This document shows, one piece after another, positions 18,126-25,375 of a DNA stretch of 64,000 nt (its first letter is position 1; the number at the start of each line of letters is the position of its first letter). The translations under genes were made by a program, and so were the position numbers. Origin of the DNA: DASUAS01 sp963809795. Its GTDB lineage: Bacteria; Actinomycetota; Acidimicrobiia; IMCC26256; DASPTH01. Below the pieces are notes generated by a model, which did no database searches, was not told the DNA's origin, and worked only from the letters and a program-made list of their open reading frames with translations. The stretch covers positions 434,001 to 498,000 of the forward strand of contig CAWELN010000009.1 of NCBI GenBank assembly GCA_963809795.1. Reading direction: 5' to 3'.

Positions 18126-19187
18126 CTGCGCGGCGCCGGTGATCGGCGGGAGGTCGAGGACGCTGAGCGGGCCCGCGGGCGCGTCGCAGACCGCGGGGAT
18201 GGCGTTCACGATGCGGTTGGCCGCGGTGGCGTTGCCGCCTCCGGCCGCGCCCGGCTCCCCCGGTTCGGTGCCGTGGATGGTGACGTCGAGGTTCGGGTGG
18301 CCGCTGATGCGCACCCGGTGGATGCCGCCCGGTGCCGTCGACGTGGGCCACTCGGGTGCGCAGTCGTCGTCGATGCGGGTGACGTGCTCGACCACGAGTC
18401 GCGGGTGACCGTCGACGATGCCCTGCACCTCGAACCGGAACGCGCCCTGCGTCCCCGCCTCGAAGGTGCCCATCCCCGGCACGTCGATCGTCCGCGCGAG
18501 CGGTCGCCGCTCGACGTGCGTCTTCACGCCGTCGAGCTCGACGGCGAGCGCCTCGGCCAGGATGCGGACCATCGGGGCCCAGACCATCTCGAGTGCGACG
18601 TCGAGCAACATCAGCGGCGTCGATTCCATCGGCCCGCCGAAGCCGATCACGTCGCGCACGACGTCGGGCGCGTCGTAGAGCGCGTAGTTGAAGATCTCCT
18701 GCACCCGGATCTCCTCGATCCCGGCGGAGACGCCGCTCAGCAGGACGGGGAGGATGTCGAGGGCCCAGCCCGGGTCGATGCCGGAGACGAACACCGAGGT
18801 GTCGCCGGTGGCGCAGGCCCGTTCGACCGCCTCCACCATGGGCGCGGGCGCGCTCGCCGGGTGCAGGAGGGGGTAGAAGGACGTCGACACCACGTCGGCC
18901 CCGGCCTCCAGGCACGCGATGAGGTCGGCGAAGGCGGCGTCGGGCCGGGTGTCGGCGGTCGCGGTGTACACGACCGCGTCGACGTCGTCGGCCAGGGCGA
19001 CGCTCGTGTCGTCGGTCGCCGCCACTCCGAGCGGCGGGAGGTACGCGAGCTCACCGGCGTCGCGACCCACCTTGGCCGGGTTCGACACCACCACGCCCGC
19101 CAGCTCCAGGTCGGTGTGCGCCGCCACCGCCCGGATCGCCGGCCGGCCGGCGTTGCCCGTCCCCCACACCACGACCCGGTACGTCAT
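18114..19187 (-). CDS. DapB-like NAD(P)-dependent dehydrogenase (amine-dehydrogenase-type family)
   Basis: This 357-residue protein has an N-terminal Rossmann fold (YRVVVWGTGNAGRPAIRAV) and a DapB-like layout with VVYTATADTRPDAAFADL and VSGIDPGWALDILPVLLSG. It matches the large group annotated as dihydrodipicolinate-reductase-like or 2,4-diaminopentanoate-dehydrogenase-like, common in mycobacteria and relatives. The true substrate of such paralogs is usually unknown. A TAGCAT -10 box (19194-19199) stands 6 nt before ATG 19187, so the mRNA is probably leaderless. Confidence 0.7.
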   Translation of the reverse strand: MTYRVVVWGTGNAGRPAIRAVAAHTDLELAGVVVSNPAKVGRDAGELAYLPPLGVAATDDTSVALADDVDAVVYTATADTRPDAAFADLIACLEAGADVVSTSFYPLLHPASAPAPMVEAVERACATGDTSVFVSGIDPGWALDILPVLLSGVSAGIEEIRVQEIFNYALYDAPDVVRDVIGFGGPMESTPLMLLDVALEMVWAPMVRILAEALAVELDGVKTHVERRPLARTIDVPGMGTFEAGTQGAFRFEVQGIVDGHPRLVVEHVTRIDDDCAPEWPTSTAPGGIHRVRISGHPNLDVTIHGTEPGEPGAAGGGNATAANRIVNAIPAVCDAPAGPLSVLDLPPITGAAQLRR

Positions 19188-19193
19188 CGGCGC

Positions 19194-19199
19194 ATGCTA
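19194..19199 (-). promoter_or_regulatory. Leaderless -10 box of the DapB-like gene
   Basis: TAGCAT on the minus strand matches the actinobacterial TAnnnT element. Six bases separate it from the ATG, so transcription should begin at or next to the start codon. No Shine-Dalgarno is present. Confidence 0.5.
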
Positions 19200-19225
19200 C
19201 GACGCGCCGCGACGCCGCCCGATCC

Positions 19226-19468
19226 CTACTCCGGGATCTTCTCCCACCACTGGCACCACCAGTGCTGGCCCACCAGGATGCGGAGCTTGGGGTGCCAGCA
19301 GTACGAGATCTCGGCGGTGTTCTCCAGGTAGTACAGGCAGTTCTCGCACTGCTCGGTGTCCGACGGGTGGCCGCGCAGCACGGCGTTCTCGGCGAGGTGA
19401 CGGAGCTCGATGGCGAGCTTCTCGTCGATCTCCTTGGGTTCGGGGTCGGGGATGACGTAGTCGGCCAT
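19226..19468 (-). CDS. Small four-Cys protein resembling high-potential iron-sulfur proteins
   Basis: The protein has 80 residues with four Cys in the pattern C-x2-C-x12-C-x14-C, followed by QWW. The context QCENCLYYLE, SYCWHP and WWCQWW (aromatic-rich, Cys before WW at the end) resembles the HiPIP fold, which binds one [4Fe-4S] cluster and carries electrons. Unlike classical HiPIPs it has no Tat or Sec signal, so it would be cytoplasmic. A zinc-binding role is an alternative. A TAGCTT -10 box lies 6 nt before the ATG, indicating a leaderless mRNA, divergent from another leaderless gene. Confidence 0.65.
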   Translation of the reverse strand: MADYVIPDPEPKEIDEKLAIELRHLAENAVLRGHPSDTEQCENCLYYLENTAEISYCWHPKLRILVGQHWWCQWWEKIPE

Positions 19469-19473
19469 CGGAC

Positions 19474-19526
19474 GAAGCTACCCCCATGACCCGGTCGGGC
19501 AATCGACCGTCATCTCGGCGTACGCT
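19474..19526. promoter_or_regulatory. Divergent pair of leaderless promoters
   Basis: Leftward TAGCTT (19475-19480) is followed after 6 nt by the ATG at 19468. Rightward TACGCT (19521-19526) is followed after 7 nt by the ATG at 19534. Both fit the TAnnnT -10 box, and neither gene has a ribosome binding site. Confidence 0.5.
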
Positions 19527-19533
19527 CACCCTC

Positions 19534-19830
19534 ATGGCCATTCCCACCGCCCCTGTCGTGGCCGGTTCGATCGTCGGCGGGTACGTCGTGGCGCGCACCA
19601 CGAAGATCCGCCCGCTCGGCGGCGCGGTGCTCGCAGCCGGCGGGTTCGTCGCGCAGCGCGAGTGGCGGAAGTCGGGCGCGGTCAACGCCGCCATCCTCAG
19701 TGCGGTGTACTACGGGGCGTTCGGCGTCTCGCACCCGCTGGCCAAGAAGATCGGGGCGTGGCCCGCGGTGCTCACCGTGGCCGGCGTCGCCGCGGCGGCG
19801 GCCTGGGTGCTCAGCGACCGGACGCGCTGA
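19534..19830 (+). CDS. Small membrane protein of unknown function
   Basis: This 98-residue protein is rich in Ala, Gly and Val, with three hydrophobic stretches (VVAGSIVGGYVVA, AVLAAGGFVA, LTVAGVAAAAAWVL). No named family was recognised. ATG 19534 is chosen over the ATG at 19486 because a TACGCT -10 box ends 7 nt before it, giving a leaderless start, and because the longer N-terminus would overlap that promoter. It is divergent from the HiPIP-like gene. Confidence 0.65.
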   Translation: MAIPTAPVVAGSIVGGYVVARTTKIRPLGGAVLAAGGFVAQREWRKSGAVNAAILSAVYYGAFGVSHPLAKKIGAWPAVLTVAGVAAAAAWVLSDRTR

Positions 19831-19993
19831 CCGCATCGGCGAAGGCGGTCATGCCGAGGTCCCAGCCGTCGGGCGACCCCACCGCCGAGCGCATCCCCTC
19901 CCACCCGTCGCCTCGGCCTACGTCGGGCGCGGTACGGCCGAGATGCGTCGGCGGGCGGACGACGGCCGGCGGGCGACGGCGCACGATGGCCGC

Positions 19994-20485
19994 ATGCGCT
20001 TCCACCTCCCCCGTCGCCCCCGTCTCGTCGTCCTCATCGCCCACGTGCTGGCGTCGGTCGGCTGGTTCGGCGTCGCCGTGCTCGTCGCCTTCCTGCTGGT
20101 GGCCGCCGGCAGCACCGGCGACGACGGGTTGGCGCGTTCCCTGTACCGGGCGGTCGAGACCTCGGTGTGGCTGACGGTGCCGCTCGGGGTCGTCGCCGCC
20201 GCCACCGGGGTGGTGCTCGGCCTCGGGACCAAGTGGGGCCTGGCTCGCTACTGGTGGGTGGTGATCAAGGAGGTGGCCGTGGTCCCGGTGGTCGTCACCG
20301 ATCTCCTGGTCGTCGCACCCGCCGCCCACGACGGCGCGCAGGGACAGCTCTCGGGCCGGTTGCTCGACCCCGCCATCGCCCACGTGGTCGTCCTCGGCAT
20401 CGCCACCGTGGTCTCGCTGGCCAAGCCGTTCGGCCGCACCGCCCGCGGCCGGCGCGGCGAACCGGCCACGACGAGCCCGGCCTAG
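19994..20485 (+). CDS. DUF2269-like four-helix integral membrane protein
   Basis: The protein has 163 residues and about four membrane helices (VVLIAHVLASVGWFGVAVLVAFLLV, WLTVPLGVVAAATGVVLGLGT, WWVVIKEVAVVPVVVTDLLVV, IAHVVVLGIATVVSLA). The first helix with a His and the segment GLGTKWGLARYWWVVIKE resemble the DUF2269 group of predicted membrane proteins, whose function is unknown. ATG 19994 gives a normal basic N-terminus. The C-terminus overlaps the convergent LigD polymerase gene by 4 bases. Confidence 0.65.
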   Translation: MRFHLPRRPRLVVLIAHVLASVGWFGVAVLVAFLLVAAGSTGDDGLARSLYRAVETSVWLTVPLGVVAAATGVVLGLGTKWGLARYWWVVIKEVAVVPVVVTDLLVVAPAAHDGAQGQLSGRLLDPAIAHVVVLGIATVVSLAKPFGRTARGRRGEPATTSPA

Positions 20486-21555
20486 GACCCCGCGCGCTTC
20501 TTCGCCGGCGCCTTCTTCTTGGCGGGCGCCGGCTTCTTCTCGGCGGCCGGCTTCTTGGCCCGACTGGGCGCCACCCGCGGCGGCTCACCCGGCATCTTCG
20601 GGTAGACGGGCGGCCACGGCGCGTCCTCCAGGCCCGAGGCCAGGTCGCGCGCGTACATCTCGAGCAGGGGGGCCAGCGACTGCGGATCGGCGTCGATGTC
20701 GGCCCACGGGTCGCCCCGCGCCTCGACGCGTGCCGGCACGGTGGCCATGGTGCAGGCGTCGGGGTCGATGTCGTCGAGCTCGTCCCAGTGGAACGGCGTC
20801 GACACCTGCGCGCCGGGCCGGGCCCGCACCGACCACGCCCCGAACACCGTCTTGTGCGGCGCGTTCTGGTTGAAGTCGACGAAGATCCGCTCCCCGCGCT
20901 CCTCCTTCCACCACGCGTCGGTGATCACGTCGGGACGGCGGCGGGCGAGCTCGCGCGCCACGGCAACCGCGGCGCGCCGGACCTCGACCGGCGACCACTC
21001 GGGGGCGAGCCGCGTGTACACGTGGATGCCGCGGTTGCCGGTGGTCTTCGGCCACCCGCGGATCCCGAGCTCGTCGAGCAGCGTCTTCAGCTCGCGCGCC
21101 GCGGTGCGGGCTTCGTCGAAGGCGACGCCGGGTTGCGGGTCGAGGTCGATGCGCAGCTCGTCGGCGTGCGCGTCGTCGGCGGCCAGGTTGGGCCACACGT
21201 GGAAGCCGAGGCAGCCGAGGTTCACCGCCCACACGATGTGGGCCAGGTCGGCCGCGACCAGCGCCTTCGACGTGGTGCCGTTGGGTGTGCTCACCACCGA
21301 GGTCTCGAGCCAGTCGGGTGCATCCTTCGGGACGCGCTTCTGGAAGAACGACGAGCCGCCGACACCGTTGGGGAACCGCTGCATCAGCACCGGCCGGCCC
21401 CGGATCGCGCCCATGAGCTCGTCCTCGACCGACCGGTAGTAGTCGACGACGTCGAGCTTGGTCTGCCCGTGCTCGGGGAACATGACCTTGTCGGGGCTGG
21501 TGACGGTCACGACCCGCCCGGCGACCTCGACGTCCACGGCATCCACGCCGCTCAC
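20482..21555 (-). CDS. ligD: LigD-type DNA polymerase/primase domain protein
   Basis: This 357-residue stand-alone polymerase domain is of the non-homologous end-joining type. Visible motifs are the catalytic acidic pair in LRIDLDPQPGVAF, the nucleotide-binding TTGNRGIHVYTRL, and ERIFVDFNQNAPHKTV, all typical of the archaeo-eukaryotic-primase-like PolDom. The N-terminal SPDKVMFPEHGQTKLDVVDYY is the usual LigD-Pol start. It adds nucleotides or ribonucleotides to fill double-strand-break ends with Ku. The ligase and nuclease domains are absent, and neither they nor Ku are in the window. The C-terminus is a Lys/Ala/Pro-rich tail that could bind DNA. GTG 21555 is the best start. Confidence 0.85.
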   Translation of the reverse strand: MSGVDAVDVEVAGRVVTVTSPDKVMFPEHGQTKLDVVDYYRSVEDELMGAIRGRPVLMQRFPNGVGGSSFFQKRVPKDAPDWLETSVVSTPNGTTSKALVAADLAHIVWAVNLGCLGFHVWPNLAADDAHADELRIDLDPQPGVAFDEARTAARELKTLLDELGIRGWPKTTGNRGIHVYTRLAPEWSPVEVRRAAVAVARELARRRPDVITDAWWKEERGERIFVDFNQNAPHKTVFGAWSVRARPGAQVSTPFHWDELDDIDPDACTMATVPARVEARGDPWADIDADPQSLAPLLEMYARDLASGLEDAPWPPVYPKMPGEPPRVAPSRAKKPAAEKKPAPAKKKAPAKKRAGS

Positions 21556-21607
21556 GGTATCGCCGTGGCGGGGTCGGGCTACGCTCCCGCACGACGAGGG
21601 GGAGACG

Positions 21608-22531
21608 ATGGGTGAGTTCACGCGCGACGAGATCGAGGCGGCCTGGGCCGAGTACCAGAAGCGCGGGGTGCAGGAGCACGACTGGCCGGGGTGGGCGGAC
21701 ATGTTCACCGACGACGCCCGCTACGAGGAGCACAACCTCGGGGTGTTCGAGGGCAGATCCGCGATCCAGCGCTTCATCGTCGACATCATGAAGGAGTACC
21801 CGGCGATGACCCTCTGGATCGAGTGGTCGATCATCGACGGTGATCGCATCGGGTTCTACATCTGGAACAACCTGCCCGACCCGACCGGCACCGGCAAGCG
21901 GTACGCGTTCCCCAACACCACCTTCCTCCGCTACGGCGGGGACGGGAAGTTCTCGTTCGAGGCCGACTACTACAACCCGGCCGACGCCGAGCGGGTGTTC
22001 ACGGAGTGGCTCACCGACGGCGGCCGGCGCGACACACCGCAGGACCGCAGCCTCCGCGGGATCGACGGCTGGAACCCCGAGCCGCCCCGACCCGCGCACC
22101 CGAGGTCGGAGGTCGAGGCCGAGTTCGAGAAGTACCGTCAGCGCGCCGCGCTCGCGGTGGCGACCGGCGACTGGGACCAGTGGGCCGACCAGTTCACCGA
22201 CGACGCCCACTACCGCGAGCACCACTACGGGTACTTCCGCTCCGGGGCCGAGATCCGGGCCTGGATCAAGTCGGTGATGCAGCCGTTCCCGACGATGGAG
22301 TTCCCGCCCTCGTTCGCGCTGATCGACGGCAACCGCGTCAGCACGCTGATCCCGAACATCCTCCCCGCGCCGGAGGGTGACGACGGCTACTACGGGTTCG
22401 ACGTCAACACGATCCTCCACTACGCGGGGAACGGGAAGTGGAGCTTCGAGGAGGACGTCTACTCGCCGGCGGAGGCGCAGGACACCGTCGACCGGTGGAT
22501 CGCCGCCGGAGGCGTGCTCCCCTCGAGTTGA
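21608..22531 (+). CDS. Tandem SnoaL/NTF2-like domain protein
   Basis: This 307-residue protein consists of two copies of an NTF2/SnoaL-like fold. Repeat one has WAEYQKRGVQEHDWPGWADMFTDDARYEEH, and repeat two has KYRQRAALAVATGDWDQWADQFTDDAHYREHHYG. Each is followed by an IDGxRI/V sheet and a W-x-FEEDxY ending. Such folds serve as small-molecule isomerases, cyclases or hydratases, and both copies keep the Asp/His pattern in the pocket. A TACGCT -10 box and a GAGGGGGAG ribosome site precede ATG 21608. The stop overlaps a TTG start of the next gene, so the two are coupled. Confidence 0.75.
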   Translation: MGEFTRDEIEAAWAEYQKRGVQEHDWPGWADMFTDDARYEEHNLGVFEGRSAIQRFIVDIMKEYPAMTLWIEWSIIDGDRIGFYIWNNLPDPTGTGKRYAFPNTTFLRYGGDGKFSFEADYYNPADAERVFTEWLTDGGRRDTPQDRSLRGIDGWNPEPPRPAHPRSEVEAEFEKYRQRAALAVATGDWDQWADQFTDDAHYREHHYGYFRSGAEIRAWIKSVMQPFPTMEFPPSFALIDGNRVSTLIPNILPAPEGDDGYYGFDVNTILHYAGNGKWSFEEDVYSPAEAQDTVDRWIAAGGVLPSS

Positions 22532-23232
22532 CCACCACCGCGCTGCTCGTCGTGTACGCCAAGTGCGTACGACCGGCGGAGGAAGCGGCGTGGGACGCGT
22601 GGGAGGACGACGTGCACCTCCCCGCGCTGTGCGTGGGAGACGGCCCCTGGGCGGCGACGCGCTTCGAGCTCACCGCGCGTCCGCAGCCGGGTCTCCCGGG
22701 TCCGGGCTTCACCCACGTCACCATCCACGAGCTCGACGCCGACGACGCCGGTGCGCAGGCGGCGAGCACGCTGGATCGCGACGACGCGCTCCGCGCCGCT
22801 GGTCGCGTGCACCCGGCCCACGCCACGATCGCGGCCGACGTGTTCGTCGCCCACGGCCGCTACGGCACCAAGCCGGCCCCCGACGAATCGCGGCGCGGGC
22901 ACATCCTCACCCACGTGCTCTGCACCGATCCGGCCCGGGAGGCGGAGTGGGACGCGTGGTACGACGAGCAGCACGTGCCCGACATGCTGTCGTGCGGCGC
23001 GTTCTCGGCCATGTCGCGTTGGCGTCGCGTCCCACCGCTCCGGGTCGGACCGAACCACCTCACGCTCTACGACGTCGCCACCGACACCGTCGACGAGGCG
23101 GTGCAACGTTCCGCGGCGACCCTCGCCGAGGTCGTGGCCGCCGGGCGCAAGCTCGACACGCACACCGGGGGGTTGACGGTGACCCTGCGCCCGACCGGTC
23201 GTCACGGCGGCGCCGGCGTGCGCCGGGACTAG
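22528..23232 (+). CDS. Tandem EthD/ABM-like ferredoxin-fold protein
   Basis: This 234-residue protein is made of two alpha+beta half-barrels. The second has EAEWDAWYDEQHVPDMLSC, the typical EthD/antibiotic-monooxygenase-like helix, and the first has the related EAAWDAWEDDVHLPALC. No in-frame ATG or GTG is suitable, and TTG 22528 overlaps the stop of the SnoaL-like gene (TTGA), so translation is probably coupled. Members help in cofactor-free oxidation or cyclisation of small molecules, or have unknown roles. Both genes of the pair being tandem duplicates of small substrate-binding folds is notable. Confidence 0.7.
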   Translation: MTTTALLVVYAKCVRPAEEAAWDAWEDDVHLPALCVGDGPWAATRFELTARPQPGLPGPGFTHVTIHELDADDAGAQAASTLDRDDALRAAGRVHPAHATIAADVFVAHGRYGTKPAPDESRRGHILTHVLCTDPAREAEWDAWYDEQHVPDMLSCGAFSAMSRWRRVPPLRVGPNHLTLYDVATDTVDEAVQRSAATLAEVVAAGRKLDTHTGGLTVTLRPTGRHGGAGVRRD

Positions 23233-23287
23233 GGGCGACATGCACCGGTTGGCGTGATATCGCCGCGCGCGCACACCTCGTCCCCCC

Positions 23288-23293
23288 TAGCGT
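23288..23293 (+). promoter_or_regulatory. Leaderless -10 box of the M16-like peptidase gene
   Basis: TAGCGT fits TAnnnT and ends exactly 7 nt before ATG 23301, so the start codon should be at the 5' end of the mRNA. Confidence 0.5.
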
Positions 23294-23300
23294 GTTCGCC

Positions 23301-24450
23301 ATGACGGCACGATGGGAGGAGATCGACGGAGTCCCGGCGCTCTGGGCCGACGCGGGCGACGTCCAGGGGCCGCTCCACGCGTCCCTCATCTTTGCGACCG
23401 GCCGGAGCGACGAGACGTTGAAGGTCGCAGGGATCAACCACGTCGTGGAGCACCTCGCGCTGCACGCGCTGGGCCACTCGGCCGGGTACGCATGGAACGG
23501 GCAGGTCGACCCGGTCACGACGCAGTTCTGGGCCGTGGGCGGCGCCGACCAGGTGGCCGAGTTCTTCGGGACGGTCGCCCGCCAGCTCGCCCGTCTCCAG
23601 GTCGACCGTCTCGCCGACGAGCTGCGCGTGCTGGAGATCGAAGGACGGCGTCGCGGGGCCTCGCACCTCGCGGTCGACCTGCGCGAGCGCTTCGGCCCAC
23701 ACGGTGCCGGGCTGATCGGCTGGCCCGAGTACGGACTCTCCCGCCTGGACGCCGACGAGGTCGTGGAGTGGGCGCACACCCACTTCACGACCGGGAACGC
23801 GGTCATGTGGCTGTCGGGACCGCCACCGCCGAACCTGACCCTGCGCGAGCTGCCGATCGGACCGCCGGTCGACCACCCGTCGCCACCGGCCATGCTGGCC
23901 ACGGGCCGCACCGTGATCGCGGCCGAGACGCCGCGGATCTCGCTGTCGGTGGTGTCCGGGTCGGGACCGGGCATCAACCCGATCATGCAGTTCGCGCAGC
24001 AGCGCGCGCTGCAGCGGCTGCGCGGCGACGCGCTCAGCTACGCGGTCGAGCTCAGTCCGCTGCGCGTCGGTGGCGGGCGCGCGGTGCAGCTGCTCGAGGC
24101 GGACGGTGCGGACGATGCGCCCGCGAGGGTGGCCGTCGGGCTCGTGGAGATCCTCGGCGAGCTCGCCGAGTCCGGCCCCACCGACGACGAGGTCGCCGGG
24201 CGACGCGAGTACGTGCGACAGTTCCGGCTCCTGGCCTCCGACCCGCGGAACCGGTGGATCCCGCAGACCCAGGATCGCGGAGGTGGAGCTCCGCCGCCGA
24301 CCGTGGACCCGGGCCGGCCTGCGCATGTGGACGCTCACCATCTGGCTGGTCGACGGCGTGAGCCACTCGATCTTCCTCACGTCGGACGACCAGCTCGACG
24401 TCGCTCGCACCCAGTTCCCGCGGCTCCTCGGCGCCCGCTTCCGGGAATGA
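23301..24450 (+). CDS. M16-like (inverzincin) metallopeptidase homolog, frameshifted
   Basis: The protein has about 383 residues after joining two frames at about 24270. It shows the inverted zinc motif HVVEH at residues 47-51 and a candidate third ligand Glu at 112 or 114 (LRVLEIEGRR), as in the M16 pitrilysin/processing-peptidase family. The usual family members have two such domains in tandem or as partners; here there is one active-type half followed by a shorter C-terminal part. It may be a single-chain homodimeric peptidase or a non-catalytic relative. A TAGCGT box 7 nt before the ATG points to a leaderless transcript. The C-terminal WTLTIWLVDGVSHSIFLT sits in the second frame. Confidence 0.65.
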
Positions 24451-24463
24451 GGATCCGCCGGAA

Positions 24464-25375
24464 CTACGACGGCTCGGCGGCCCCGTCTCCGGTTCCGTCC
24501 GGTGTGGTCGGTTCGGGGGCGGGCCCGGTCGCGGCGTCCGACTCCCCCAGGTACGCGTCGCGCACCGCCTGGTTGCGCTGGACGTCGGCCGGGGAGCCGG
24601 CGGCGAGCACCTGGCCCAGGTTGAGCACCACCACGCGGTCGCTCTGCTCCATGACGAAGCCCGCGTTGTGCTCCACCAGCAGCACCGCGCAGCCCGCCGC
24701 CGCCCGGACCGCCTGGATCTCGCCGCCGAGGCGGGCCACCTCGGTCTCGTCGAGCCCCGACGCGGGCTCGTCCAGCAGGAGCAACTGGGGCGGGTCGGCC
24801 ACCGCCCGGGCGAATTCCACCATGCGGGCCACGCCGATCGGCAGGGACCCGGCGAGCTCGTTCCGCACCGGCAGCAGCCCGCACCGGTCGAGCACCTCTT
24901 CGACCCGGGCCCGGCGATCCCGTTCGTGACGACGGCGGGTCGGCGAGTACACCAGGTCGGCGAGGAAGCCGCCGCCCCCACCGCGCCACTCCAAGGCGGC
25001 GAGCACGTTGTCCTCGACCGACAGCCACCCGAAGGTCTGCACCCGCTGGAACGTGCGCCGCAACCCGCGGCGGGCGCGTCCCGTCGCCGACGCGTGGGTG
25101 ATGTCGCGGCCCGCGAGCACCACCCGCCCCTCGTTCGGCGCGCGTACTCCCGAGACGACGTCGAACAACGTGGTCTTCCCCGCACCGTTGGGGCCGATGA
25201 TGCCGAGCACCTCGCCCGCGTGCGCGTCGAACGAGACCTGGTCCAGCGCGGTGATGCCGCCGAAGCGGACGCTGATGCCGTCGAGGCGCAGCCGCGGCTC
25301 GCCCTCCGTCGTGGGCGGGCCGTCGTGGTCGGTCGCGATCCGGGTGGTGGCGGTCGTGGTGCCTTCGTCGCTCAT
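24464..25375 (-). CDS. livG: Branched-chain amino-acid-type ABC transporter ATP-binding protein LivG
   Basis: This 303-residue ATPase has Walker A GPNGAGKTTLF at about residue 60, a signature region SLPIGVARMVEFARA (a degenerate LSGGQ, usual in LivG) and Walker B LLLLDEPASGLDETE. It powers import together with the fused LivH-LivM-LivF protein just upstream, whose TGA overlaps this ATG (ATGA). It is the last gene of the livJ-livHMF-livG transcript. The N-terminal 30 residues are Thr/Asp-rich and not part of the domain. Substrates of such systems include amino acids, amides, urea and aromatic or steroid-like acids; the catabolic neighbours suggest a non-amino-acid substrate. Confidence 0.9.
   Translation of the reverse strand: MSDEGTTTATTRIATDHDGPPTTEGEPRLRLDGISVRFGGITALDQVSFDAHAGEVLGIIGPNGAGKTTLFDVVSGVRAPNEGRVVLAGRDITHASATGRARRGLRRTFQRVQTFGWLSVEDNVLAALEWRGGGGGFLADLVYSPTRRRHERDRRARVEEVLDRCGLLPVRNELAGSLPIGVARMVEFARAVADPPQLLLLDEPASGLDETEVARLGGEIQAVRAAAGCAVLLVEHNAGFVMEQSDRVVVLNLGQVLAAGSPADVQRNQAVRDAYLGESDAATGPAPEPTTPDGTGDGAAEPS

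Noticed and set aside
19811..19990. Minus-strand frame ending SPDGWDLGMTAFADAV, resembling the C-terminus of an SRPBCC/AHSA1 protein
   Set aside because: Only the last 30 or so residues look protein-like, there is no start or earlier domain, and it overlaps two better genes. At most a remnant.
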